In this document: one piece after another, positions 16,095 to 24,315 of the stretch | Layout: each line of letters begins with the position of its first letter | Position numbering within the stretch: position 1 is the first letter of the stretch | Assembly (NCBI RefSeq): GCF_000379065.1 | Contig: NZ_KB900614.1 | Span: 1,414,857-1,475,054, forward strand | DNA: 60,198 bases | From: Salinispora mooreana | GTDB lineage: Bacteria; Actinomycetota; Actinomycetes; Mycobacteriales; Micromonosporaceae | Direction of reading: 5' to 3' | The notes under the pieces: model-generated | Database searches by the model: none | The model's input: only the letters and a program-made list of their open reading frames with translations | What the model was told of the DNA's origin: nothing | Program-made: the position numbers and the translations under genes

Positions 16095-16352
16095 ATGCAC
16101 ACCGTCGACCTCGCCCTCCGAACCCGGCCCAACGCCAGCACTCCGTGCAACCACCAGCCGATGTGTCCCGCCGCGAGCGCGGTTGATCACGAGGCGGCCC
16201 GCATCATCGCCTCGCACCCGGAGCAGGGCTGGAACCTGCGCTGCAATGGCGTGATCGCATTCGACGACACCGGCGAGTTGATGCCCGACAACAGCCCGGT
16301 CGCCCCGCACCGTGGCCCGGCTCGGCACTGGGGGAACTGTAGCGGAGCATGA
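16095..16352 (+). CDS. DUF5999 small protein
   Basis: ATG at 16095 is preceded by GAGAGGAAG. The 85-aa product has the DUF5999 pattern: CNHQPMCPAA, then DHEAARIIASHPEQGWNLRCNGVIAFDDTGELMPD, with a basic histidine-rich tail. The three conserved cysteines and histidines suggest metal or redox chemistry but no function is established. It is a monocistronic gene in a 870-nt gap between ARH and BioY. The usual start residues (MC-HQP) are here displaced by about 20 extra N-terminal residues. Confidence 0.8.
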   Translation: MHTVDLALRTRPNASTPCNHQPMCPAASAVDHEAARIIASHPEQGWNLRCNGVIAFDDTGELMPDNSPVAPHRGPARHWGNCSGA

Positions 16353-16706
16353 CCCGATGCCGCCGCCCGTACGGCCGGGTCAGGCGCTCGGAACCCAGAA
16401 CCGAAGCTTCCCGCCGCGCTGGTCGGCGCAGACCCCACCGTTACGCTCGATCACCTTACACGGTGCGACGTTGTCCACGTCGCACGTCACCAGGGCAGAT
16501 GTTATGTCCAGGTGGTGCGCCACGGAGCACCGCCGCGGTCGGGCTACTGGGCGATCCCGTTACTTTCGGGTGGAGCCCGACTAATCGTGTGCTCCGATGT
16601 GGTCTCATCCCCCCGTGGGTGGACGCCCGGGCCGGCGCAGTGCTGGGAGGATCCACATGATCTGTAGGGACGCCACCGGCGTCGGTGGCGATAACAGGAG
16701 GATGAG
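16353..16706. other. Intergenic region upstream of bioY
   Basis: These 354 nt hold overlapping low-quality frames but no gene I can support. The right end contains the bioY ribosome-binding site AGGAGGATGAG just before 16707. No riboswitch-like element is recognised. Confidence 0.4.
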
Positions 16707-17306
16707 ATGGCAGACGGAATGGTGCTGGCCTCCGGCCCACGCATCGGCGTGTTGGCCGACGCGTGGGGTGGCTCCCTGGCGCGGGAGGTCGCCCTGGTTG
16801 TCGGTGGGGCCGCTGTCGTCGGTGCCGCCGCGCAGGTGTCAGTGACGATTCCCGGGTCTCCGGTCCCCGTCACCGGGCAGACCTTCGCGGTGCTCCTGGC
16901 CGGGACCGCGCTTGGGTCGGCGCGTGGGGTGGCGAGCATGCTGTTCTACGTGGTGGCAGGGGTGCTGGGGGTGCCCTGGTTTGCCGACGGTGCGCATGGC
17001 TGGCCATCCGCTACGGCGGGCTACCTGCTGGGTTTCGTGTTGGCCGCGGCGGTTGTCGGCCGGCTGGCATCGGCGGGGGCGGACCGGCGGCCGTGGCGCA
17101 TGTTCGGGCTGATGGTGTTCGGGAACATGGTGATCTACGCGGTTGGTGTTCCCTGGTTGACGGTTGCCACCGGGATGGACGTACCGACCGCGCTCTTGCT
17201 GGGTCTCGTTCCGTTCCTGGCGGGCGACCTGCTCAAGGCGCTGCTCGCTGCGGGCCTGCTACCGGGCTCGTGGCGTCTGGTGCGCCGACTGTCCGGCAGC
17301 GCGTGA
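16707..17306 (+). CDS. bioY: Biotin transporter substrate-binding component BioY
   Basis: The 199-aa membrane protein carries the BioY signature: AAQVSVTIPGSPVPVTGQTFAVLLAGTALGSARG, then GVLGVPWFADG and GYLLGFVLAAAVVGRLA. The last helices include PFLAGDLLKALLAAGLLP. BioY is the S-component of ECF-type biotin uptake. No bioM/bioN ATPase and transmembrane genes lie nearby, so it would work alone or with a shared ECF module. The N-terminus is about 30 residues before the first helix, slightly long. A strong AGGAGG precedes the ATG. Confidence 0.93.
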   Translation: MADGMVLASGPRIGVLADAWGGSLAREVALVVGGAAVVGAAAQVSVTIPGSPVPVTGQTFAVLLAGTALGSARGVASMLFYVVAGVLGVPWFADGAHGWPSATAGYLLGFVLAAAVVGRLASAGADRRPWRMFGLMVFGNMVIYAVGVPWLTVATGMDVPTALLLGLVPFLAGDLLKALLAAGLLPGSWRLVRRLSGSA

Positions 17307-17392
17307 GCGAGCTCGTGGACCCGGGTGCCGCTCCTCGGCCCAGGACCTGCGCAGGGAGACCGTCGGTCAGGCCGTGACCGTGATCGCTGGCG

Positions 17393-17742
17393 TCAGTGTG
17401 AGAAGGGCTCCAGGCACCCGAACTCGGCAGCGGAGCCGGTAGCCCTGACCATGACTCGCTCGGGCCGCGCATCCCCGATCACGCAGCCCTTGCTCACGAA
17501 GTGAACCGCGTACACCGCACCTGGTGGCGGTGTCTCCTGCCGATCGGCGTTCGCATGGCGGTCACCTGGATCGCGTCTGCCTCGATGCCCAGATCGAGCA
17601 GCGCTTTCCGGGTGGCCGCTGGCGCGAAGTCCCCAGCCGCGCGTAGCGCCTCGAGCTTGGGCCGGATCTGCGAGTCTCTGCCCGGCGCGTTGGTCCGTGG
17701 CGGAGAGTTCGTGCCGTCGCTTCCAGCGGTTGTTGTCGGCAT
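17393..17742 (-). pseudogene. Frameshifted small protein, unknown
   Basis: Two minus-strand frames look coding and join end to end. Frame A (from 17742) gives PKLEALRAAGDFAPAATRKALLDLGIEADAIQVTAMRTP. Frame B (to 17393) gives PPPGAVYAVHFVSKGCVIGDARPERVMVRATG and ends EFGCLEPFSH. A one-base shift near 17540 would make one protein of about 110 aa with two cysteines. I recall similar C-termini in Micromonosporaceae secreted proteins, but no signal peptide is found, so the 5' end may also be lost. The sortase gene ends 35 nt away at 17777. Confidence 0.4.
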
Positions 17743-17776
17743 GGTGGGAAGGTGGGTCTGCCCTCACCCCGGTCGA

Positions 17777-18433
17777 TCAGGCCGGCACCGCGGTGACCAC
17801 GAGGTTGTCGCGGTATCGACGGGTGTCGGCGTCGAAGGGCCCGCCGCAGGTGATGAGGGTCAAGCGCTGGTCGCCGTCGCGGGCAAAGTATCGGTCCAGC
17901 GGAATCTTTGTCTTCTGGTACTCCTCCCGGGCAATCACGCGGTAGGCGCGTTCCTGGCCGTCGCTGCCGGTCACGGTCAGCTTGTCGCCCTGGTCCAACT
18001 CCCGGAGCCGGAAGAATGCACCTTCGCCCTGCGTGGAGCTGTCCACGTGGCCGGCGATCACCACTGAGCCCGCCGGCGCCGCCAGCCCCGGGCCGTAGCG
18101 GTACCAGCCGACCTGGTCCACGCTGGGCGGTACCTCGAACTCATTGGTCTGCGGGTTGATGCCGACAGCGTTCACCGTGGCGGTCACCCCGATTGTCGGG
18201 ATCCGCAGGCCGACCGGCGGAACAACCTCGGCGCCGGTGGGCAGTTCGCCCTTGCGCACCGGCACTGGCGATCGATCGCCCGCCGCGGAGGGGGTGGTGC
18301 TGGCGAGGGCGGTCACCTCGTCCGCGCCGACCTCCGCCGTGGGCCGAGAGGCAATGGTGACCACAGCCGCGACGGTGAGGGCGGCGGCGCCGGCGGCCAC
18401 CGCCGCCAGCGCCCCGCGGTTGCGCACCGTCAC
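17777..18433 (-). CDS. Class F sortase
   Basis: The 218-aa protein has an N-terminal signal anchor (GALAAVAAGAAALTVAAVVTIA) and a proline-rich linker. The sortase barrel follows: GLRIPTIGVTATVNAVGI, the catalytic histidine in VVIAGHVDSS, the cysteine in LTLITCGGPFD and the arginine in RRYRDNLVVTAV. The TLITCGG variant and short length are typical of actinobacterial class F sortases. It cleaves sorting signals and links proteins to peptidoglycan or to each other. The gene overlaps the preceding DUF4397 gene by ATGA, so that protein is the obvious functional partner. Confidence 0.93.
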   Translation of the reverse strand: MTVRNRGALAAVAAGAAALTVAAVVTIASRPTAEVGADEVTALASTTPSAAGDRSPVPVRKGELPTGAEVVPPVGLRIPTIGVTATVNAVGINPQTNEFEVPPSVDQVGWYRYGPGLAAPAGSVVIAGHVDSSTQGEGAFFRLRELDQGDKLTVTGSDGQERAYRVIAREEYQKTKIPLDRYFARDGDQRLTLITCGGPFDADTRRYRDNLVVTAVPA

Positions 18434-19260
18434 CGGTTGCTCCTCCGGGCGGTCGCGACCCGAGCTCCCCCACCGACCAGCAGGAGGGCACCGGCACCGG
18501 CCAGGAGGTACAACCAGGTGTTCGTCCCGGTGGCGGCCTGGCCACCGTTGCCGCTGGGAACCCCGGCCGGGGCGGAGTGCAGGCCGGTGATGGTCTGCGC
18601 CACGACCTCGAGGTTGTTCGCCTCAGCGGAGCCGATCGCGTAGACGATCGTCGCGGTGCCCTCACCCAGGTCCAGGTCGGCGGGGCCGATCGCGACGGTC
18701 TCGGTGCCGGCGAGCACGACATCGGCGCTGACGCCGCCGGCGTCCACGTCCGCCTTGGCCTCGTTCGGGTTGGTCAGCTCGGTGAAGACCGGGGCGCCGC
18801 CGGCCCGGACGTCCACCGCCGGAGCGGCGGCGGTGTGCCGGACGATCAGCCGGGACTTGCCGGCGTCCACCTTCGACGTGTCGTTGACGAACGGCGTGAT
18901 CTTCGGCTGACCGCTCGCGTCCAGGTGGGCGGCGAGGCTGATGTTGGTTCCGCCCGGCACCTCCGCGTCGTCAACCGTGAGGATCGCGCTGTCCACCGGC
19001 TCGCCCGGCTTGGTCAGCGCGATGTCGTACGCGCCCTCCGCCAGGCTCAGCGGGCCCGCCACGTCGCCGGGAGCGAAGTTGTCCAGCGTTTTCTCCCCAT
19101 TGACGTACACGTCAACCGGGGTGTCCGGGATGCCGTGGACCACCGAGACCTCGGCCGTCGCCGCGTACGCCGGGGTCGCGGTGAGCGCACCGACTCCGAC
19201 GAGCGTCAGCGCGGCGACCGCGCCGCCGGCGGCGACCCGACGAAAGTACGAGCGTTGCAT
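18430..19260 (-). CDS. DUF4397 secreted protein, membrane-tethered
   Basis: The 276-aa precursor has a signal peptide (AAGGAVAALTLVGVGALTATPAYA). It then carries two DUF4397 repeats: AEVSVVHGIPDTPVDVYVNGEKTL, and RLIVRHTAAAPAVDVRAGG. A linker and a C-terminal hydrophobic helix (TWLYLLAGAGALLLVGG) with a basic tail follow. No clear LPxTG precedes the last helix; GQAATGTNT is the nearest match and could be a non-canonical sorting motif. The stop overlaps the sortase start. The pair is common in Micromonosporaceae and probably forms a surface module. Confidence 0.88.
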   Translation of the reverse strand: MQRSYFRRVAAGGAVAALTLVGVGALTATPAYAATAEVSVVHGIPDTPVDVYVNGEKTLDNFAPGDVAGPLSLAEGAYDIALTKPGEPVDSAILTVDDAEVPGGTNISLAAHLDASGQPKITPFVNDTSKVDAGKSRLIVRHTAAAPAVDVRAGGAPVFTELTNPNEAKADVDAGGVSADVVLAGTETVAIGPADLDLGEGTATIVYAIGSAEANNLEVVAQTITGLHSAPAGVPSGNGGQAATGTNTWLYLLAGAGALLLVGGGARVATARRSNR

Positions 19261-19489
19261 GTCTGCCTCCTGGTGATTCGTGGTGATTGGTCAGGCTCGG
19301 TGTTCGGAACGGGTTACGTCCGCTCCACACCAGCCGGATGCGGCCGGAGGAAATTTTGTTTTTCCGGCGTCGCTGCATCCACGAGCGCCTGAGTCGACGA
19401 ACAGCCCTGCGAAAGACAGGTACTAGGGGAGTGAGGCGAGGGCTGTGGGGGTTACAGTCGGGCATGCCCCACAGAAGGCGACCCGTCCG

Positions 19490-20098
19490 GTGACGGCGGC
19501 GACACCCCAGGAGCCTCCGGGCCCATCCGAGGACGACCTGGCCGCCCGCTTCCGTTCCGGCGATGAGGCGGCACTGCGGGAGGCGTACGACCGGTTTGGT
19601 CGGGCGGTGCTGCACCTGGCCATCAGCACGCTGTCGAATCGCAGCGACGCCGAGGATGTGACGCAGGCGACGTTCGTGGCTGCCTGGCTGGGGCGGGAGA
19701 CCTTTGATCCGACGAAAGGGTCCCTGATCGGCTGGCTGCTCGGCATCGGCCGTCGTAAGGTGATCGACCGGCTCCGGGCTTCCGCCCGGGAGGCCCGAGT
19801 GGTCGAGACGGTGCGTCAGCACCCGGACCCCGCCCCGAGCCGCTCCGACCCGGACACCGTGGTTGACCGGCTGGTGGTGGCCGACGAGTTGGCGCGCCTC
19901 CCCGGTGAGCAGCGACGCATGCTGGAGTTGGCGTTCTTCGACGACCTGACCCACCATCAGATAGCGACCATGACCGGCGTGCCGCTCGGCACGGTAAAGA
20001 GTCACATCCGGCGCGGCATGCAGTGCCTGAAACGCAGATGGGAGGTGGACGGTGCAACACATGGACCACGACCGGCTGGTCTTCCTGGCGCTCGGTGA
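19490..20098 (+). CDS. ECF RNA polymerase sigma factor (SigK-like)
   Basis: Region 2 reads LREAYDRFGRAVLHLAISTL with DAEDVTQATFVAAW, then FDPTKGSLIGWLLGIGRRKVIDRLR. Region 4 reads LPGEQRRMLELAFFDDLTHHQIATMTG and LGTVKSHIRRGMQCLKRRW. GTG at 19490 follows GAAGG at a long spacing; GTG at 19445 is an alternative. The 3' end overlaps the anti-sigma gene by 47 nt, typical of SigK/RskA-like pairs. It lies divergent to the sortase/DUF4397 pair, suggesting possible control of the surface module. Confidence 0.9.
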   Translation: MTAATPQEPPGPSEDDLAARFRSGDEAALREAYDRFGRAVLHLAISTLSNRSDAEDVTQATFVAAWLGRETFDPTKGSLIGWLLGIGRRKVIDRLRASAREARVVETVRQHPDPAPSRSDPDTVVDRLVVADELARLPGEQRRMLELAFFDDLTHHQIATMTGVPLGTVKSHIRRGMQCLKRRWEVDGATHGPRPAGLPGAR

Positions 20099-20831
20099 GA
20101 GTGAGCCGGACAACGGAGAGCGCGCCTACCTCGAGGCCTGCGAGCACTGCCGGTCCGAGTTGGAGAACCTTCGGCGCGTTGCCGACCTGGGTGCCGAGGG
20201 GCAGGGTCTGCACGACCTCCCCGACCCCCCGGACCACCTGTGGCAGGGCATCGTCGCGGAGATCCGGGCGGCTGAGCAGTTGCCCACGCTCGTGGAGCCA
20301 CGTCGGCCGGTCACCGCCCCCGACGCCTCCGCCGATTCACCCGCACGGGTCCTGTCACCACCGGCGCGAAAGCGGGCCCGGTGGTCGGGCTGGATGACGA
20401 CCGTCGCGACCGCGGCGGCGGCCGCGCTCCTCGGTGTGGTGGGCACCGCCGCCGTGCTGGGCGGGACGGAGCCCGCGCCCGCGCCGTCGCCGCAGCAGCA
20501 GACAGTGCGGGCCAGCGCGTCGCTCACGGCGTTCGGTGAGACCCCGCCAGAGGTGAACGGCGCGGCCCGGGTCCTCGACAACGGGCAAATCCACCTTCAT
20601 GTGGTGAATCTTCCCGATGTGTCGGGTTACTACGAGGTGTGGCTGATCGACCCCGGAACCATGGAGATGTTCTCGGTTGGGGTGCTCGGTGGCGGCACCG
20701 ACGCGCTGCTGCCGCTGCCCCCGAACGCCGACCTCGAGCGGTACTCGGTGGTGGACATCTCCGCGGAGGGGTACGACAACAACACCGCCCACTCCGGTGA
20801 CAGCCTGGTGCGCGGCACGCTGACGGGCTAA
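20052..20831 (+). CDS. RskA-like anti-sigma factor
   Basis: GTG at 20052 starts a 259-aa protein. The N-terminal zinc-anti-sigma-like domain contains LVFLALGES and LEACEHCRSEL, a short CxxC form. One membrane helix follows at about residues 115-140 (WMTTVATAAAAALLGVVGTAAVLGG), then an extracytoplasmic RskA domain (INGQIHLHVVNLPDVSGYYEVWLID-like, SVGVLGGGTDALLPLP). RskA-type proteins hold a sigma factor at the membrane until regulated proteolysis. The overlap with the sigma gene shows translational coupling. Confidence 0.9.
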   Translation: MQHMDHDRLVFLALGESEPDNGERAYLEACEHCRSELENLRRVADLGAEGQGLHDLPDPPDHLWQGIVAEIRAAEQLPTLVEPRRPVTAPDASADSPARVLSPPARKRARWSGWMTTVATAAAAALLGVVGTAAVLGGTEPAPAPSPQQQTVRASASLTAFGETPPEVNGAARVLDNGQIHLHVVNLPDVSGYYEVWLIDPGTMEMFSVGVLGGGTDALLPLPPNADLERYSVVDISAEGYDNNTAHSGDSLVRGTLTG

Positions 20832-21070
20832 CTCCCACCGCCGGTGGGGAAGAAGATGAAGACCCAGGCCGGCCGTGACATTGCCCGCCCGCCATATGGT
20901 GGTCGATGATCGCTGTCTGGCGCAGCGGGCAGCACGCCCCAGCAGCGGGTTCGAGTAGACTGGTCCTGCGGCCCTTCCAGCATGGCGACGGGGCTCGATG
21001 CCCACCTCGCGCGCCGCGACCACGACGGTCAGCGCCAAGCGGGACGCCCCCTTCAACCTTCGGAGCCTTC

Positions 21071-22456
21071 ATGGCGGCAAGCCGCCCACGCCAGAACACC
21101 CTGCCTGACTCGCTGACCTTCACTGACCTCGGCGTCCCCGACCTGCTCAACCGCCAACTGGCCGCGGCCGGGGTGGAACGGCCGTTCCCGATCCAGGCCG
21201 CGACTCTGCCGGACGCGCTCGCGGGACGGGACGTGCTCGGCCGTGGCCGTACCGGTTCGGGTAAGACCTACGCCTTCGTACTGGCGGTGCTGACCCGCCT
21301 GGCCGCGACCGCCACGCGCCGTCGTCCCGGGCGCCCACGGGCGTTGATCCTCGCGCCGACTCGCGAGTTGGCCACACAGATCGACCGCGTGATGGCGCCA
21401 CTGGCCGAGGCGCTGTCGCTGCGCACGATGGCGATCTTCGGCGGCGTCGCCGCCCGGCCCCAGATCGCCAGACTCCAGGCCGGGGTTGATGTCCTGGTGG
21501 CCTGCCCGGGACGGCTGACCGACCATGTCGAAGCCGGACACGCGCACCTGGACGCTGTCGAGATCACCGTCCTCGACGAGGCCGACCACATGGCCGACCT
21601 CGGCTTCCTGCCCAGCGTACGGCGGCTGTTGGAACGAACCCCGCGCGGCGGGCAGCGGCTGTTGTTCTCCGCGACCCTGGACTCCGGCGTCGATGTCCTG
21701 GTGCGGCGGTTCCTCACCAATCCAGTCGTGCACAGCGTTGACTCAACTTTGTCGCCGGTCGCCGCGATGACCCACCACGTGCTGCACGTTCAGGCCGAGG
21801 ACCGGTTCGCCGTGCTGGTCGAGTTGACTGCCACGTCGAACCGCACCGTGGTGTTCACTCGTACCAAACGGGGTGCGAAGACCTTGGCTCGACGGCTGGC
21901 CGCAGCCGGGGTCAGTGCGGTCGATCTGCACGGCAACCTGGCCCAGGGTGCCCGTACCCGGAATCTGCGGGCATTCGCCACCGGGGAGGCGCATACGTTG
22001 GTCGCCACCGACATCGCCGCCCGGGGCATCCACATCGATGATGTGGCGCTGGTCGTGCACGCCGACCCGCCGGTGGAGCACAAGGCGTACCTGCACCGAT
22101 CGGGCCGTACCGCTCGGGCTGGTGCGGACGGGACCGTCGTGACCCTGATGACCGACGCGCAGGTGGCCGAGGTGCGGGCATTGACCCGCAAGGCGGGTAT
22201 CACCGCGACCACGAGCCGACTGCGCCCGGGTGACGCGCTGCTTCACGAAATCGCCCCGGGCGAACGGCGGTTGGTCCCCCAGGTTGTAGCCGCCCCCGGT
22301 GGCCCACGGCCGGAGGCGCGACCCGCTCACGGCAGCCGGAAGCAACGCAGCGGCAAACCGGCGTCGACCACTTCGACCCGGTCTGCACCAACCCGGTCCG
22401 GGGCGGCGGCCTTCTCCACCCGGGCCCGTCCGGGCACTCGCCGCAGCGGACGCTAA
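21071..22456 (+). CDS. DEAD-box RNA helicase
   Basis: All core motifs are visible: Q-motif region RPFPIQAATLPDAL, motif I GRGRTGSGKT, Ia PTRELATQ, motif II VLDEADHM, motif III SAT, then VFTRTKRGA, VATDIAARGIHID and HRSGRTARAG. The protein is about 461 aa with a basic C-terminal extension (GSRKQRSGKPASTTSTRSAPTRSGAA). The frame is open to 20906, but I start at 21071 because the upstream part overlaps a low-complexity leader. It unwinds RNA, often in cold adaptation or ribosome assembly. Confidence 0.92.
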   Translation: MAASRPRQNTLPDSLTFTDLGVPDLLNRQLAAAGVERPFPIQAATLPDALAGRDVLGRGRTGSGKTYAFVLAVLTRLAATATRRRPGRPRALILAPTRELATQIDRVMAPLAEALSLRTMAIFGGVAARPQIARLQAGVDVLVACPGRLTDHVEAGHAHLDAVEITVLDEADHMADLGFLPSVRRLLERTPRGGQRLLFSATLDSGVDVLVRRFLTNPVVHSVDSTLSPVAAMTHHVLHVQAEDRFAVLVELTATSNRTVVFTRTKRGAKTLARRLAAAGVSAVDLHGNLAQGARTRNLRAFATGEAHTLVATDIAARGIHIDDVALVVHADPPVEHKAYLHRSGRTARAGADGTVVTLMTDAQVAEVRALTRKAGITATTSRLRPGDALLHEIAPGERRLVPQVVAAPGGPRPEARPAHGSRKQRSGKPASTTSTRSAPTRSGAAAFSTRARPGTRRSGR

Positions 22457-22517
22457 CCGCGGATGTCAGTCGGGTGGCTGCTGGATGTGTGCCTCCACCG
22501 CAGGACAAGCATGACTG

Positions 22518-23012
22518 TCAGTGGCCCTTCCGGTGGCTGCCGCCGAGGGCTTGCAGGCGGGCGACTATCTGTTCCACCAGCCGAGAGTCAGCCGAGGACA
22601 AGCCGGTGTCCGCGAGAACCTGCCGCAGTGCCACCTGCGTGACGCCCATTCGTCGCAGCTCACTGAGGAGCCGGATCTGGTCCTGAAGGCGGTGAGTCGC
22701 GGCATCGTCCACGAAGTAGCCCGGGTGGACGCCAAAGGCACGGGCTAGGGCGCGGACGTGTGAGGTACGCGGATCACACGCCACGCCCCGGCGTAGCTCT
22801 CCGATGTAGGCAGCGCTGATAGACACGCCCGTCTCCGGCTGCTGTCGGTTAATTTTGTCCGCGATGTCTTTGTTTGTGCATTTTAGACCGAGCTCCTCGG
22901 AGCCGCCAAGCTCCTCCGGTGCGGGGCGGATGGTCTCGAACAGGTACTCCAGGCGGGCGGCGAGCGTGTCGAGGGGCGGCAGTTCCTGCCCGCCCTGGTG
23001 CTCCGCAACCAT
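22518..23012 (-). CDS. XRE-family regulator, EspR-like
   Basis: ATG at 23012 is preceded by GGGGAGGG. The 164-aa protein holds LAARLEYLFETIRP and a helix-turn-helix with NKDIADKINRQQPETGVSISAAYIGELRRG. Next is HVRALARAFGVHPGYFVDD and a C-terminal helical region (LLSELRRMGVTQVALRQVL) for dimerisation. The length and split layout resemble EspR/BldD-associated regulators of secretion or development. It is convergent with the helicase gene and divergent from nothing annotated. Confidence 0.82.
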   Translation of the reverse strand: MVAEHQGGQELPPLDTLAARLEYLFETIRPAPEELGGSEELGLKCTNKDIADKINRQQPETGVSISAAYIGELRRGVACDPRTSHVRALARAFGVHPGYFVDDAATHRLQDQIRLLSELRRMGVTQVALRQVLADTGLSSADSRLVEQIVARLQALGGSHRKGH

Positions 23013-23193
23013 TGGTCCGCACCCTCCCCGTAACCAATCCCACAGCAGTGTCACACCGCTGACGCCCAGCACGACAGGTGTTGACACATGACCGTTACGT
23101 GTCCGTGTGAGGTGCCGACCACGGATGCCCCGCAGCCCTGCTGCACCTGGCGCTGAACCCCGAGGTAGTCGACTGTGGTGTCCTACCTGCTGG

Positions 23194-24033
23194 TCATGGC
23201 TTGTAGCCCACGCCGCAGAACTCGTCCACCTCGGGCCCGCTAGCGGTATCGGCGTCGGGTCGCCATCGGGTCAGTGAGACGATGCCCGGCTCGACCAGCT
23301 CAAGGCCACGGAAAAAGCGGCCGATGCCGTCGAGGCTGCGCACCACCATCGGGTCCGAGCCGCCCTCGTTCCAGATCCGGACCGCCTCGTCGGTCGCGGC
23401 ACCGTGGATGGCGTTGGTGGTATGTGTCAGCGCCAGGTAACTCCCCGACGGGAGCGCCTCCACCAGGCGGTCGACTACTCCGTAGGCCTCGTCGTCATCG
23501 GCCAGGAAGATCACGATGCCGAGCATGGTGATGGCGATCGGCTTGGTGAAGTCGAGTGTCTTGGCCGCCGCAGCGAGGATCTTGTCCGGGTCCCGCAGGT
23601 CGGCGTCGATGTAGTCGGTCGCGCCCCGGGGGTGGCTGGTCAGTAGCGCCCGTGCATGCACCAGGACCAGCGGGTCATTGTCGACGTAGACGATGCGCGA
23701 CTCGGGAGCGATCGACTGGGCGACCTCGTGGGTGTTGTTGGCTGTCGGCAGGCCGGTGCCGATGTCCAGGAACTGTCGAATGCCGGTCTCTTTGGCCAGC
23801 TGGGTGACTGCGCGTACCAGGAAGGATCGCTGGTGGCGGGCCAGCTCGATGATGTGTGGGTAGGCAGCGATCGTGTGGTCGCCGACCTCGCGATCCACCT
23901 TGAAGTTGTCCTTGCCGCCCAGCCAGTAGTTCCAGATCCGGGCCGGGTGCGCGATCGTGGTGTCGATCTTCGAGGAGAGTGACCCGTTCGGTTCGGCGGC
24001 CGGTGGCGTGTCTTCCGAAGGGGTGTCTGTCAC
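23194..24033 (-). CDS. SAM-dependent methyltransferase (DUF574/Methyltransf_19)
   Basis: GTG at 24033 is preceded by GAGAAGAG. The 279-aa enzyme begins with the family hallmark HPARIWNYWLGGKDNFKVDREVGD and ELARHQRSFLVRAVTQLAKETGIRQFLDIGTGLPT, where the glycine-rich motif binds S-adenosylmethionine. IVYVDNDPLVLVHARALL carries the acidic ribose-binding residue. This family is greatly expanded in actinomycetes and its substrates are unknown. The gene is single. Confidence 0.92.
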   Translation of the reverse strand: MTDTPSEDTPPAAEPNGSLSSKIDTTIAHPARIWNYWLGGKDNFKVDREVGDHTIAAYPHIIELARHQRSFLVRAVTQLAKETGIRQFLDIGTGLPTANNTHEVAQSIAPESRIVYVDNDPLVLVHARALLTSHPRGATDYIDADLRDPDKILAAAAKTLDFTKPIAITMLGIVIFLADDDEAYGVVDRLVEALPSGSYLALTHTTNAIHGAATDEAVRIWNEGGSDPMVVRSLDGIGRFFRGLELVEPGIVSLTRWRPDADTASGPEVDEFCGVGYKP

Positions 24034-24102
24034 GGGGAATCTCTTCTCGACTCGCGGCGGGTGACTTCTCCCACACCGTAGCAGGGGTACCGACACGGCT
24101 TA

Positions 24103-24262
24103 TCAGACGTCCTTTGTGGAGGGCGTGGCCACCTCGCGGAAGTCGACGTGCCGCCGCGCGATCGGATCGTACGTGCGCAGCGCCAGACGGTCCGGGTCGC
24201 TGCGGCGGTTCTTCCGGGTGACGTCCCTGAGCTGGCTGCGGATACCCCCGCTCGTCCGCCGC
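24103..24262 (-). pseudogene. Zinc-independent ribosomal protein L33 remnant (rpmG)
   Basis: The minus strand reads [25 protein letters not shown] and [12 protein letters not shown], the unmistakable C-terminal two thirds of a cysteine-free L33. The reading frame has a TAG upstream and no ATG, GTG or TTG before the conserved part. The usual N-terminus (about 20 aa ending GTGYTYVTRKNRR) is not there. It faces a Zur box at 24280. Cysteine-free L33 copies are normally made during zinc starvation to free zinc from the C+ form. Either a 5' frameshift or true decay explains the missing start. Confidence 0.7.
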
Positions 24263-24279
24263 GCCCGATGGGCCTATAC

Positions 24280-24294
24280 TGACAATCGTTTTCA
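24280..24294. promoter_or_regulatory. Zur box between rpmG remnant and CobW-like gene
   Basis: TGACAATCGTTTTCA is a 7-1-7 near-palindrome matching the actinobacterial Zur consensus TGaaAATGATTttCA. A good -10 hexamer, TATACT (24275-24280), precedes it for the plus-strand CobW-like gene at 24316. Zur bound here would cover the transcription start. The site could serve both directions. Confidence 0.75.
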
Positions 24295-24315
24295 TTAAGA
24301 GTTGAGAGGACTGTG

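Noticed and set aside
16349..16740. Two opposing frames upstream of bioY
   Set aside because: No ribosome-binding site, no recognisable domains, and arginine/proline-rich composition typical of random high-GC frames.
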